From Amycolatopsis suaedae (GTDB taxonomy: Bacteria > Actinomycetota > Actinomycetes > Mycobacteriales > Pseudonocardiaceae), in NCBI RefSeq assembly GCF_004214935.1, contig NZ_SFCC01000023.1, positions 49,689 to 113,688 on the forward strand: a stretch of DNA of 64,000 bases, in the 5' to 3' direction. Of this stretch, positions 25,715-34,239 are shown piece after piece. The first letter of the stretch is position 1; the number at the start of each line of letters is the position of its first letter. The notes beneath the pieces were generated by a model. It worked only from the letters and a program-made list of their open reading frames with translations, did no database searches and was not told the DNA's origin. Both the position numbers and the translations under genes were made by a program.

Positions 25715-27055
25715 TCAGGCCCCGCGGTACCGCATGATCTTTTCCAGGTGCTTCTCGCGTAGCTGTCCGTCCCGGACGCCGAGCCCTTCCTCGGGTGCGA
25801 GACACAGCACCCCCACCTTGCCCTGGTGTGCGTTGCGGTGCACGTCCAGAGCGGCCTGGCCGGTCTCGGTGAGCGGGTAGCTGCGCGACAGCGTCGGGTG
25901 GATCAGACCTTTCGCGATGAGCCGGTTGGCCTCCCAGGATTCGCGGTAGTTGGCGAAATGTGAACCGATGATCCGCTTGAGGTTCATCCACAGGTACCGG
26001 TTGTCGAACTGGTGCAGGTAGCCCGACGTCGAGGCGCAGGTGACGATCGTCCCACCCTTGCGGGCGGCGTAGACGGACGCGCCGAACGTCTCCCTGCCCG
26101 GGTGCTCGAACACGATGTCCGGGTCCTCCCCGCCGGTCAGCTCCCGGATCCTGGCGCCGAAGCGCTGCCACTCCGACGGGTCCTGGGTGTGCTCGTCCGA
26201 CCAGAACCGGTAGCCCTCGGCCGAGCGGTCGATGACCAGCTCGGCGCCCATCTTCCGGCAGATCTCGGCCTTCTCCGGGCTGGAGACCACGCAGACCGGG
26301 ATCGCGCCGCCGTTGAGCGCGTACTGCGTCGCGTAGGACCCCAGGCCGCCGGACGCGCCCCAGATCAGCACGACGTCGCCCTGCTTCATGTCCGCGCCGT
26401 TGCGCGAGACGAGCTGCCGGTAGGCGGTGGAATTCACCAGCCCGGGGGATGCTGCCTCCTCCCAGGTGAGGTGGTCAGGCTTCGGCATGAGCTGGTTCGC
26501 CTTGACCAGCGCCAGCTCGGCGAGGCCGCCGAAGTTGGTCTCGAAGCCCCAGATGCGCTGCTCGGTGTCGAGCATCGTGTCGTTGTGCCCCTCCGGGCCT
26601 TCCAGCTCCACGTTGAGGCAGTGCGCGACGACCTCGTCGCCGGGTTTCCAGCTGTGCACGCCCGCGCCGGTGCGCAGCACGACGCCGGCCAGGTCGGAGC
26701 CGACCACGTGGTACGGCAGGTCGTGCCGCTTGGCCAGCGGCGAGAGCTTGCCGTAGCGGCGGAGGAACTTGAACGTCGGCAGCGGCTCGAAGATCGACGT
26801 CCACACGGTGTTGTAGTTGATCGCGCTGGCCATCACGGCCACCAGTGCCTCGCCGGGCCCCAGTTCGGGCGTGGGCACCTCGTCGACGTGCAGTGACTTG
26901 CGTGGGTCCTTCTCCTGGCTGGGCAGGCCGGCGAACATCTCGACCTCGTCGGCTCGCACCGTGACACCCCGGTAGCCGGCGGGGACCGGTAGCGATCCCA
27001 GCGCGTCGAGGTCGTCGGAGAGGATGGCCTGCTGGATCTGCTGGATCTCGCTCAT
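25715..27055 (-). CDS. ccr: Crotonyl-CoA carboxylase/reductase
   Basis: The 446-aa medium-chain dehydrogenase/reductase family protein matches Ccr closely in length and sequence: SAINYNTVWTSIFEPLPTF, PYHVVGSDLAGVVLRTG, IWGASGGLGSYATQYALNGG as the NADPH site, and GRETFGASVYAARKGGTIV. It reductively carboxylates crotonyl-CoA to ethylmalonyl-CoA with NADPH and CO2. That is the key step of the ethylmalonyl-CoA pathway and a source of ethylmalonyl extender units for polyketides. It stands alone at this locus; methylmalonyl-CoA epimerase, a thiolase and meaB lie a few kilobases away. Confidence 0.96.
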   Translation of the reverse strand: MSEIQQIQQAILSDDLDALGSLPVPAGYRGVTVRADEVEMFAGLPSQEKDPRKSLHVDEVPTPELGPGEALVAVMASAINYNTVWTSIFEPLPTFKFLRRYGKLSPLAKRHDLPYHVVGSDLAGVVLRTGAGVHSWKPGDEVVAHCLNVELEGPEGHNDTMLDTEQRIWGFETNFGGLAELALVKANQLMPKPDHLTWEEAASPGLVNSTAYRQLVSRNGADMKQGDVVLIWGASGGLGSYATQYALNGGAIPVCVVSSPEKAEICRKMGAELVIDRSAEGYRFWSDEHTQDPSEWQRFGARIRELTGGEDPDIVFEHPGRETFGASVYAARKGGTIVTCASTSGYLHQFDNRYLWMNLKRIIGSHFANYRESWEANRLIAKGLIHPTLSRSYPLTETGQAALDVHRNAHQGKVGVLCLAPEEGLGVRDGQLREKHLEKIMRYRGA

Positions 27056-27240
27056 CGGGCGGTACCTCCGCGCTCTCGGTGGCGTAGGGGCAGAAAGCTA
27101 CTTGCGAGTAACGAGGAACTCCACTGTACGAGACGGGGCGCACGATGTCTTTTCGGACACAGTTTTGACCGGCCGGCCAACCAAGGCGCACCATGGTGGT
27201 GGACCGCGAAACACACGGTTCCCTGATGGAGGTGATCAGA

Positions 27241-27621
27241 ATGAGCGAACACCGCGACACGATGGTGCGCCCCTGGGTGAGGCCGCATGACTGGGCCGAG
27301 GTCGTACTCGGCGTGCTGGCCGCACTGTCGCCACTCGTCGTGGCCACCGACATGGCCACGGCCTGGACGCTGGTCGTCCTCGGCGTCCTGATCGCGGTGG
27401 ACGGGCTGGTTTCGCTGGCCATGCCGGGGATGGTGTACGGCGAGGGCATCCAGATCGTGCTGGGTGCGCTGCTGTTCATCGCTCCCTGGGTGATGGGCTA
27501 CAGCGCGATGACCGGGGCTTCGTGGACCTCCTGGGTGATCGGCGTCCTGACGGTCATCGCAGGCGCGGCCGCGTTCCCGGTGGCCAGCACGGCGCACAAC
27601 CGCATGGCTGGTTCACACTGA
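27241..27621 (+). CDS. SPW-repeat membrane protein
   Basis: ATG 27241 follows GGAGGTG and gives 126 aa. Four hydrophobic segments form two similar halves: WAEVVLGVLAALSPLVV and IVLGALLFIAPWVMGY. The latter carries the APW variant of the S/A-P-W repeat motif. The family is of unknown function and common in actinobacteria and proteobacteria. Upstream is the divergent ccr gene; downstream is a hairpin terminator. Confidence 0.8.
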   Translation: MSEHRDTMVRPWVRPHDWAEVVLGVLAALSPLVVATDMATAWTLVVLGVLIAVDGLVSLAMPGMVYGEGIQIVLGALLFIAPWVMGYSAMTGASWTSWVIGVLTVIAGAAAFPVASTAHNRMAGSH

Positions 27622-27726
27622 GCCTTCTGTCCTCGCTTCGCCCGGACGCGGTCGGGCCCCCTTGGTCGACGTCTTTCCTCCTCGCCGTCGGCCGCTGAGC
27701 GGCCTTGGGGCTCGTCAGTCCAGACG

Positions 27727-27762
27727 CCGACGGGCCCGACCGTGTGCGGGTCGGCCCGTCGG
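27727..27762. terminator. Hairpin between SPW and TetR genes
   Basis: CCGACGGGCCCGACC (27727-27741) can pair with GGGTCGGCCCGTCGG (27748-27762) with one bulge around the loop GTGTGC. It lies between two genes on the same strand, so it probably ends the SPW transcript. Confidence 0.6.
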
Positions 27763-27800
27763 TGCGGCTTTGGTGGGCTGGAGCCGGTTAGGTTGGGACG

Positions 27801-28385
27801 GTGGCACGTTCAAAGTACGACTCCTCGGCACGCGAGCGAATCCTCGCCGCGGCCGAGGAGTTGTTCGCGCAGCACGGGTTCGACGCCACTCCGACGTCGC
27901 GCATCGCGGCGCTCGCCGAGGTCCCCAAGGGGCTCGTGCACTACTACTTCAAGCGCAAGGCCGACCTGCTGACCGCCCTGGTCGAGCGGCTGCCCGACGA
28001 GCGGGTCGAGCCGGCGCGGGTCGTCGTCCCCGGGGACCTCGCCGAGAGCCTGCGCAGGCTCGTCTCCGAACTGGACCGCAGGCTGTCCGCCTCGCGCATG
28101 CTGTCGCACCTGCTCTGGCGGGAGGCCGACACGCACGACGCGGTCCGCGACGCGCTGCAGGACCGGTTCCAGGTTCTCGTCCGCCAGGTCCGCGCGGTCA
28201 TCCTCGCCGCGGGCGTCGGCGGGCTGGCGATGGCCGACGTGGACAGCGCGGCCGGACTGCTCGCGCTGGCGGTCAGCTACCGGCACTCCATGGCGCGGCA
28301 CGTCGAGGTGAACGGCGCCGACGCGATGGACCGCGAGCTGACGTTCATCGCCGACGCCCTGAAGTCCCGCTCGCGACACGAGTGA
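27801..28385 (+). CDS. TetR/AcrR-family transcriptional regulator
   Basis: The 194-aa protein has the N-terminal helix-turn-helix TSRIAALAEVPKGLVHYYF followed by KRKADLLTALVER, and a helical C-terminal ligand domain. The start is GTG 27801, beginning VARSKYDSSARERILAAAEE. The gene that follows encodes a membrane protein on the same strand 59 nt later and could be its target. The effector is unknown. Confidence 0.92.
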   Translation: MARSKYDSSARERILAAAEELFAQHGFDATPTSRIAALAEVPKGLVHYYFKRKADLLTALVERLPDERVEPARVVVPGDLAESLRRLVSELDRRLSASRMLSHLLWREADTHDAVRDALQDRFQVLVRQVRAVILAAGVGGLAMADVDSAAGLLALAVSYRHSMARHVEVNGADAMDRELTFIADALKSRSRHE

Positions 28386-28444
28386 CCGATCGGCCGCCGA
28401 TCGGTTGATGCGGTGGCGTGGCCGGTAGCTGTAGACGTTCGGAC

Positions 28445-29296
28445 GTGTACGAATACGCGGAGTACGACAGTGAACCGTCGCCGTGGACCATCGTGGCGAT
28501 GGCTCAGCTGCTGGTGATCGGGGTGAGCCTGCTGGCCATGGTCGGCGGGTTGGTGGCGGTCTTCGCCGTCGACGGGCCGGTCGGGTGGATCGTCATCGGC
28601 GGCAGCCTCGTGATCGTGCTGTGCACGGTATGGCTCGTGGCCAGGCTCGACGTCCCCGGCCGGATGAAAGCCGCCCCGGTCCCACCCGCTCGGGTCAGCG
28701 GGCTTGCCGAGGAACACGGTCTCGGTGAGCACGTGATGACCCGGAAGGGCCAAAATCCCTTCGCCATGTTCGCGCTGGTGCCGTTCCTGCTCGTCGCGCC
28801 GCTGCTGCTGCTGGTGCTCATGTTGTGGCTGCTCAGCCTGCTCGGGCCGGCGCTGGCGGGCGTGACGACCAAGGCCGCCGCGCTGATCTTCCTGGTGGGC
28901 GCGGTGCTGGTGCTCGCGGGACCGGTGCTGTCGCTGGTGGCCCTGATCGTGACTCCCAAGAAGGTGGTGCGTACCCACCTCTACCACGGTGGTTTCGTCC
29001 ACTGGGTCAACGGCCGTACGCAAGTCGTGCGGTGGGCCGACGTCCGGTCGGTGTCGGCGGTGCTCGGCCGGAGCAACCTGAACCCGCCCGAGCTGGTCGC
29101 CTACCGGGTGACCAGGGCCTCCGGCCGCGACATCCGGATTCCCGGACGCCGGGAGGTCATCCGTGACCCGTTCGCGTACCACCTCGCCGCGGTCGCGAGG
29201 GAGAACGGTGTCTCGGTGGATCGTGCGGTCGACGCCCGCTGGGCAGGTCACCCCGCTCCCCGGCGCGGGGCCGCGGAGGACGCTGCCCCCGCCTAA
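28445..29296 (+). CDS. Membrane protein with C-terminal PH-like domain (DUF6585-like)
   Basis: GTG 28445 (an earlier GTG at 28418 is possible) gives about 283 aa. There are four membrane helices: two near residues 15-65 and two around 110-175 (ALVPFLLVAPLLLLVLML; AALIFLVGAVLVLAGPVL). The C-terminal soluble part (LYHGGFVHWVNG, VVRWADVRSV, DIRIPGRREV) has the look of small PH-like domains in DUF6585-type proteins. No enzymatic motif is seen. Function unknown; it may be controlled by the TetR gene just upstream. Confidence 0.6.
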   Translation: MYEYAEYDSEPSPWTIVAMAQLLVIGVSLLAMVGGLVAVFAVDGPVGWIVIGGSLVIVLCTVWLVARLDVPGRMKAAPVPPARVSGLAEEHGLGEHVMTRKGQNPFAMFALVPFLLVAPLLLLVLMLWLLSLLGPALAGVTTKAAALIFLVGAVLVLAGPVLSLVALIVTPKKVVRTHLYHGGFVHWVNGRTQVVRWADVRSVSAVLGRSNLNPPELVAYRVTRASGRDIRIPGRREVIRDPFAYHLAAVARENGVSVDRAVDARWAGHPAPRRGAAEDAAPA

Positions 29297-29392
29297 CCCG
29301 AAAGGCGGATTCCCGGCCCGGCGCTGACCGTGAGACTGTCACAACACAGCGTGAGTACGTGGCAACCGGTCACCACCGGGCGGAGGTCGGGA

Positions 29393-29659
29393 ATGACTGT
29401 GCGGCTGCGGGCCGGGGTGACCCCGGTGGCCTGCGACCAGGGACTGCTCCTACTGGACACCGACGTCGGGCGGCACTTCCAGCTGAACGAACCCGGCGCG
29501 GCCGTGCTGACGGCCATGCTCGCCGGCGACGACGTCGAGGCTGCCGCCTGCAGGCTCGGCGACGGGGACCGCGCACAGCGCGAGGAGGACGTCCGCGCAC
29601 TGCTCGCGCGGCTGACCACCACCCGCCTCGTCGAGCCCAGGGAGCCGTCCGAGCCCTGA
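29393..29659 (+). CDS. PqqD-family peptide-recognition (RRE-like) protein
   Basis: ATG 29393 follows GGAGG and gives 88 aa. LRAGVTPVACDQGLLLLD, RHFQLNEPGAAVLTAML and DVRALLARLTTTRLVEP match the PqqD/lasso-peptide B1 pattern. In that family this small winged-helix domain binds the leader of a ribosomally made peptide and presents it to modifying enzymes. No precursor, peptidase or cyclase gene is visible nearby in either direction, so it is an orphan here. It might act in trans on a cluster elsewhere. An earlier GTG at 29330 lacks a good ribosome site. Confidence 0.72.
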   Translation: MTVRLRAGVTPVACDQGLLLLDTDVGRHFQLNEPGAAVLTAMLAGDDVEAAACRLGDGDRAQREEDVRALLARLTTTRLVEPREPSEP

Positions 29660-29663
29660 GCCG

Positions 29664-30107
29664 TCAGTGGCCGGCGGCGGGCTCCACGAGTTCGATCAGC
29701 ACCCCGCCCGCGTCCTTCGGGTGCACGAAGTTCACCCTGCTGCCCGCGGTGCCCCGGCGCGCCTGCTCGTAGAGCACCCGCAGCCCCTTCGCCCGCAGCG
29801 CCGCCGCGGCCGCGTCCACATCGGACACCCGGTAGGCCAGCTGCTGCAGCCCGGGCCCGCTGCGGTCGATGAACTTGGCGATCGTCGACTCGGCGTTCAG
29901 CGGCGCGAGCAGTTGCACGGCCGGGCCGTCCGGGTCCCCGGGAGCGTGCAACATGGCCTCTCGCACGCCCTGGTCCTCGTTGGTCTCGGTGTGCGTGGCC
30001 CGCAGGCCGAACGTCGTCGCGTAGAACTCGATCGCCGCGTCGAGATCGGGCACGGCGATGCCGACGTGGTCGATGGTGCGGACGAACGGCTCCAGCGCGT
30101 CATTCAT
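29664..30107 (-). CDS. mce: Methylmalonyl-CoA epimerase
   Basis: ATG 30107 gives 147 aa. The vicinal-oxygen-chelate fold is shown by IDHVGIAVPDLDAAIEFY, GPGLQQLAYRVSDVDAA and FVHPKDAGGVLIELVEP, with metal His and Glu in the expected places. It interconverts the (2R) and (2S) forms of methylmalonyl-CoA, linking propionyl-CoA carboxylase to methylmalonyl-CoA mutase. It is divergent from the thiolase-meaB pair, which belongs to the same metabolism. Confidence 0.9.
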   Translation of the reverse strand: MNDALEPFVRTIDHVGIAVPDLDAAIEFYATTFGLRATHTETNEDQGVREAMLHAPGDPDGPAVQLLAPLNAESTIAKFIDRSGPGLQQLAYRVSDVDAAAAALRAKGLRVLYEQARRGTAGSRVNFVHPKDAGGVLIELVEPAAGH

Positions 30108-30224
30108 GCCCGGCAGCGTAACCACCCGGGGCCGTGCGGCGGGTCACACTCATTCGGTTCAGACAGCTGAAACACCGGTATCGTCGATCCGACCGCCGTC
30201 GTTCGTCCTTGGAGGCCGCCAGCC

Positions 30225-31403
30225 ATGTCCGCATCCGTCATCCTGGGCGCCGCCCGTACCCCGATCGGGCGACTGCTGGGATCGCTGAAGGACTTCACCG
30301 GTGCTCAGCTGGGCGGGGTCGCCATCAAGGCGGCGCTGGAGCGGGCAGGTGTCGACCCGGCAGCCGTGCAGTACACGATCATGGGCCAGGTGCTCACCGC
30401 GGGCGCCGGCCAGATCCCGGCCCGTCAGGCCGCCGTCGCCGCCGGAATCCCGATGGACGTACCGGCGCTGACCATCAACAAGGTCTGCCTCTCCGGTCTC
30501 GACGCCATCGCGCTGGCCGACCAGCTGATCCGCGCGGGCGAGTTCGACCTCGTGGTGGCCGGCGGCCAGGAGTCGATGACGCAGGCACCGCACCTGCTGC
30601 CCAAGTCCCGCTCGGGCTTCAAGTACGGCGACACCACGCTGGTCGACCACATGGCGCACGACGGCCTGTTCTGCGCGTTCGACCAGGTGGCCATGGGCGC
30701 CTCGACGGAGAAGTACAACGCCCGCTACGGCCTGACCCGCGAGGAGCAGGACGCCTTCGCCGCCCGCTCGCACCAGCGGGCCGCCGCCGCGATCGCCGAC
30801 GGCCGGTTCGCCGAGGAGATCGCCGAGGTGTCCATCCCGCAGCGCAAGGGCGACCCGGTCGCGTTCGCCACCGACGAGGGCGTGCGGGCGGACACCACCG
30901 CCGAGGGCCTGGCCAAGCTGCGGCCGGCGTTCGCCGCCGACGGCACCATCACCGCGGGCTCGGCCTCGCAGATCTCCGACGGCGCCGCGGCGGTCGTCGT
31001 GGCCAGCCGTGCCAAGGCCGAGCAGCTCGGCATCACGCCGCTGGCCGAGATCGGCGCGCACGGCGTGGTCGCCGGCCCGGACGCGAGCCTGCACGAGCAG
31101 CCGGCCAACGCCATCAAGGCCGCGCTGAGCAAGGCCGGGGTCGGCGTCGACGCACTGGACCTGGTCGAGATCAACGAGGCGTTCGCCGCGGTGGGCCTGG
31201 TCTCGGCCCGTCAGCTCGGCGTGGACGAGGAGAAGGTCAACGTCAACGGCGGCGCCATCGCGCTGGGTCACCCGATCGGCGCCTCCGGCGCGCGGCTGGC
31301 CGTGCACCTGGTGCACGAGCTGCGCCGCCGTGGCGGCGGCCTCGGGGCCGCGGCGCTGTGCGGTGGCGGCGGCCAGGGCGACGCGCTGCTGATCCGGGTG
31401 TAG
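30225..31403 (+). CDS. Acetyl-CoA C-acetyltransferase (thiolase)
   Basis: The 392-aa protein has the complete thiolase active site: nucleophilic Cys88 in NKVCLSG, His in ALGHPIGASGARL and a second Cys in LCGGGGQGDA near the C-terminus. Length fits biosynthetic (AtoB/PhaA-type) thiolases, which condense two acetyl-CoA to acetoacetyl-CoA or run in reverse. The start ATG 30225 lies behind GGAGG. The meaB start overlaps its stop codon by one base, so the two are translationally coupled. Together with ccr nearby it could supply crotonyl-CoA to the ethylmalonyl-CoA pathway. Confidence 0.94.
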   Translation: MSASVILGAARTPIGRLLGSLKDFTGAQLGGVAIKAALERAGVDPAAVQYTIMGQVLTAGAGQIPARQAAVAAGIPMDVPALTINKVCLSGLDAIALADQLIRAGEFDLVVAGGQESMTQAPHLLPKSRSGFKYGDTTLVDHMAHDGLFCAFDQVAMGASTEKYNARYGLTREEQDAFAARSHQRAAAAIADGRFAEEIAEVSIPQRKGDPVAFATDEGVRADTTAEGLAKLRPAFAADGTITAGSASQISDGAAAVVVASRAKAEQLGITPLAEIGAHGVVAGPDASLHEQPANAIKAALSKAGVGVDALDLVEINEAFAAVGLVSARQLGVDEEKVNVNGGAIALGHPIGASGARLAVHLVHELRRRGGGLGAAALCGGGGQGDALLIRV

Positions 31404-32368
31404 TGGCTCCCGTTCTCGACGAGCTCGCCGGCCAGGCGGTCGCGGGCGCGCACCGAGCGATCGCCCGGCTGATCACCCTGGTCGAGGACGAGCGGGCGGA
31501 CGTCAACGCCGAGGTCGCCGCGGCGCTCACCCCGCACGCCGGGCGCGCCAGGGTGATCGGCCTGACCGGGCCGCCCGGGGTCGGCAAGTCGACAACCACG
31601 TCCGCGTTGATCACCGCCCTGCGGGCGGCCGGGCACCGGGTCGGGGTGCTGGCCATCGACCCGTCGTCGCCGTTCTCCGGCGGCGCGCTGCTGGGCGACC
31701 GCATCCGGATGACCGAACACGCCGTCGACGACGGCGTGTTCATCCGCTCGATGGCCACCCGCGGCCAGCTCGGCGGGCTCGCCGTCGCCACCCCGCAGGC
31801 GGTGAGGGTGCTGGACGCGGCCGGGTTCGACGTCGTCCTCGTCGAGACCGTCGGGGTTGGACAGTCCGAAGTGGACGTCGTGCGGCTCGCGGACACCACC
31901 GTCGTGCTGCTGGCCCCCGGGATGGGTGACGGCATCCAGGCGGCCAAGGCCGGGGTGCTGGAGATCGCCGACGTGTTCGTGGTCAACAAGGCCGACCGCG
32001 ACGGCGCCGAGGTGACCGTACGCGACCTGGAGCAGATGATCGCCATGTCGCGGCGAGGGATCCGCGGGCCGAGCTGGCGTCAGCCGGTGGTCCGCACGGT
32101 CGCCGCGGACGGCAGCGGCATCACCGACATGCTCGGCGCACTGGACCGGCACGCCTCCTGGCTGCTCGACACCGGGGAGCTGGAGCGGCGGCGGGCACGC
32201 AGGGCGGCCGAGGAGATCCAGGCGATCGCGTTGCGCGGGCTGCGAGCCGAGCTGGGCAGGCTGAGTGGCGGCGACCGCCTCGAGGAACTGGCCCGCGAGG
32301 TGGCCGTCGGCAGGACCGACTCGTACGCGGCGGCCGCCCGCCTGGTCGACCTGCTCAAGCGGGCCTGA
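31403..32368 (+). CDS. meaB: MeaB-type GTPase, methylmalonyl-CoA mutase chaperone
   Basis: GTG 31403 overlaps the thiolase stop (TAGTG) and gives 321 aa. The P-loop is GPPGVGKS (residues 56-63); VLAIDPSSPFSGGALLGDRI, VFIRSMATRGQLGG, VLVETVGVGQSEVDVV and VVNKADRDGAE are diagnostic of the MeaB/ArgK family. It loads and protects adenosylcobalamin in methylmalonyl-CoA mutase using GTP. The mutase subunits are not in the window. The 3' end overlaps the convergent MocR gene by 14 nt. Confidence 0.94.
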   Translation: MAPVLDELAGQAVAGAHRAIARLITLVEDERADVNAEVAAALTPHAGRARVIGLTGPPGVGKSTTTSALITALRAAGHRVGVLAIDPSSPFSGGALLGDRIRMTEHAVDDGVFIRSMATRGQLGGLAVATPQAVRVLDAAGFDVVLVETVGVGQSEVDVVRLADTTVVLLAPGMGDGIQAAKAGVLEIADVFVVNKADRDGAEVTVRDLEQMIAMSRRGIRGPSWRQPVVRTVAADGSGITDMLGALDRHASWLLDTGELERRRARRAAEEIQAIALRGLRAELGRLSGGDRLEELAREVAVGRTDSYAAAARLVDLLKRA

Positions 32369-33737
32369 CGTCGTCGAGCGCCTCCACCAGTGCGTCGACG
32401 GTGGCGTTGAAGGCGTGCTCGGGCGGCGCGCCGTAGCCGACGACCAGGCCGCCGGGGTGCGGGCCGTCGCCGATCCAGTGCCTGCCGAGGCCCTCCAGCG
32501 CCACCGAGTGCCTGCGTAGCGCGGCCAGCACCGTCCGCTCGTCCGGACGGCCGTCGGGCAGTCGCAGCAGCAGGTGCAGCCCGGCCGAGATGCCCATCGG
32601 GCGCAGCCAGCCGGGGAGCCGCACCAGCAGCCGGTCCCTGCGCGAGCGGTACGCCGCCCGCCTGCGCCGCACGTGCTGGTCGTAGGCGCCGGAATCGAGC
32701 AGGTCCGCGAGGATGAGCTGGTCCAGCGCCGCCGGCCGGGCGCCGTCGGCGTAGAGCGCCGAGCGGACCGGCTCGACCAGTGCGCGGGGCAGCACCAGCC
32801 AGCCCAGCCGCAGGCCGGGGCCGAGCGACTTGCTCGCCGTGCCCACGTAGATCACCCGTTCCGTGGCCAGCGGCTGCACGGCGCCGACCTGGCGGCGGTC
32901 GAAGCGGAACTCGCCGTCGTAGTCGTCCTCGATCACCAGCCCGCCGGTGCGCTGTGCCCAGCGGATCAGCTCGGTCCTGCGCCCCGAGCTGAGCGTGACA
33001 CCCATCGGATACTGGTGCGCCGCCGTGACCACCACCGCCGAACTGTCCACAGCGGACACCCGGATGCCGTCGTCGTCGACCGGGACGCCGACGATCCGTT
33101 GCCCGGCCGCCGCCGCGATGTCGCGGAACTTGGCCAGCGACGGGTCCTCGAAGGCGAGTTCGCGGTCGCCCCTGGTGTGCAGGACGGTCGCCAGCAACGC
33201 GATGGCGTGGGAGAAGCCACCGCACACCACCACGCGTTCCGGGTCGGCCACCACGCCGCGGCTGCGGGCGAGGTAGCGCGCCAGCGCGTCCCGCAGCGGT
33301 GCGAGCCCGCCGTACTCGGGGTAACCGAAGACCTGGGGCGGGGCGGTCTGCAGCACCGTCTTCGCCGTGGTGAGCCACGCCTGGCGGGGAAAGCTCGACA
33401 CGTCGGGCTGGCACGGCAGCAGGTTCCACCTCGCCGCCGCCTCCGGGACGACCGCGGGCGCGGACATCTGCAGGCCCGCGGTCATTGCCACCCGGGTCGG
33501 CGCGCCCTGCCTGGTCCGCAGGTAGCCCTCGGCGGCCAGCTGGTCGTACGCCGCGGCGACGGTTCCCCTGGCCACGCCGAAGTCGGCGGCCAGCGCCCTG
33601 GTCGACGGCAGCGCCGCCCCCTCCGGCAGCCTGCCGCCGCGGATGGCCGACCGGAGCGCCTCGGCCAGCCCGGCCCGGCCGGTCCCCGGGTCCCAGCCGA
33701 GGTGGAGGTCACGCGAACTGGACCATGAACGTTGCAC
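32355..33737 (-). CDS. MocR/PdxR-type GntR regulator with aminotransferase domain
   Basis: GTG 33737 gives 460 aa. The N-terminal winged helix (ALPSTRALAADFGVARGTVA, about residues 40-70) is of the GntR type. It is followed by a class I aminotransferase-like domain with VYVGTASKSLGPGLRLGWLV, whose Lys would hold pyridoxal phosphate, and VIEDDYDGEFRFD. MocR proteins bind PLP and regulate vitamin B6, GABA or amino-acid genes, often from divergent promoters. Two 11-bp direct repeats lie at its start, facing the divergent AhpD-like gene. No better in-frame start exists between the repeats and the DNA-binding domain, so the message may be leaderless. Confidence 0.88.
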   Translation of the reverse strand: MQRSWSSSRDLHLGWDPGTGRAGLAEALRSAIRGGRLPEGAALPSTRALAADFGVARGTVAAAYDQLAAEGYLRTRQGAPTRVAMTAGLQMSAPAVVPEAAARWNLLPCQPDVSSFPRQAWLTTAKTVLQTAPPQVFGYPEYGGLAPLRDALARYLARSRGVVADPERVVVCGGFSHAIALLATVLHTRGDRELAFEDPSLAKFRDIAAAAGQRIVGVPVDDDGIRVSAVDSSAVVVTAAHQYPMGVTLSSGRRTELIRWAQRTGGLVIEDDYDGEFRFDRRQVGAVQPLATERVIYVGTASKSLGPGLRLGWLVLPRALVEPVRSALYADGARPAALDQLILADLLDSGAYDQHVRRRRAAYRSRRDRLLVRLPGWLRPMGISAGLHLLLRLPDGRPDERTVLAALRRHSVALEGLGRHWIGDGPHPGGLVVGYGAPPEHAFNATVDALVEALDDVRPA

Positions 33738-33750
33738 AAAACTGGACCAT
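33716..33750. promoter_or_regulatory. Direct-repeat operator of the MocR-type regulator
   Basis: AACTGGACCAT occurs at 33716-33726 and again at 33740-33750, 24 bp apart, about two helical turns. Paired direct repeats with a TGGWCC-type core are known for MocR/PdxR regulators. The site overlaps the regulator start and lies 34 nt before the divergent gene, so one dimer could control both. Confidence 0.65.
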
Positions 33751-33783
33751 AGTCGTAGGCCAGTGGCGACTAGCGTGGACACC

Positions 33784-34239
33784 GTGACGAAGCGAATCCA
33801 GCTGTCCGCCGACAAGGCGCTGTACAAGAAAATGTTCGAACTGCACACCGAGGTCGAGAAGGCGGCCGCCGACGCCGGCCTGGACCAGCGGCTCATCGAG
33901 CTGGTCAAGATCAGGGCGTCGCAGCTCAACGGCTGTGCGTACTGCCTCGACCTGCACACCCGCGACGCCCGCAAGCTCGGCGAGGACGAGCGGCGGCTCT
34001 ACCTGCTCGGCGCCTGGTGGGAGACCGAGTTGTACACCGAGCAGGAGCGTGCCGCGCTGGCGCTGACCGACGCGATGACCCGCCTCTCGGTGAATCAGGA
34101 CGTTCCCGACGACGTCTACGAGCAGGCGACCTCGGTGTTCACCGAGGAGCAGTACCGGGCCGTCGCCTGGGCCGCCATGGTGATCAACGGCTGGAACCGG
34201 CTGGGCGTCACCAGCCACAAGCCCCTGCCGGTCCAGTGA
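33784..34239 (+). CDS. Carboxymuconolactone decarboxylase/AhpD-like protein
   Basis: The start GTG 33784 gives 151 aa. The helical domain carries the redox-type motif NGCAYCLDLHTRDARKLGE (Cys-x-x-Cys plus His) of the AhpD-like branch of this superfamily. Members act as peroxidase-reducing partners or unknown oxidoreductases, often trimeric or hexameric. It overlaps the next gene by 4 nt and is divergent from the MocR regulator, which probably controls both. Confidence 0.9.
   Translation: MTKRIQLSADKALYKKMFELHTEVEKAAADAGLDQRLIELVKIRASQLNGCAYCLDLHTRDARKLGEDERRLYLLGAWWETELYTEQERAALALTDAMTRLSVNQDVPDDVYEQATSVFTEEQYRAVAWAAMVINGWNRLGVTSHKPLPVQ

Noticed and set aside
30134..31402. Long in-frame N-terminal extension of MeaB through the thiolase gene
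   Set aside because: The extension is an Arg/Gly-rich shadow of the thiolase. MeaB family length fits the start at 31403.
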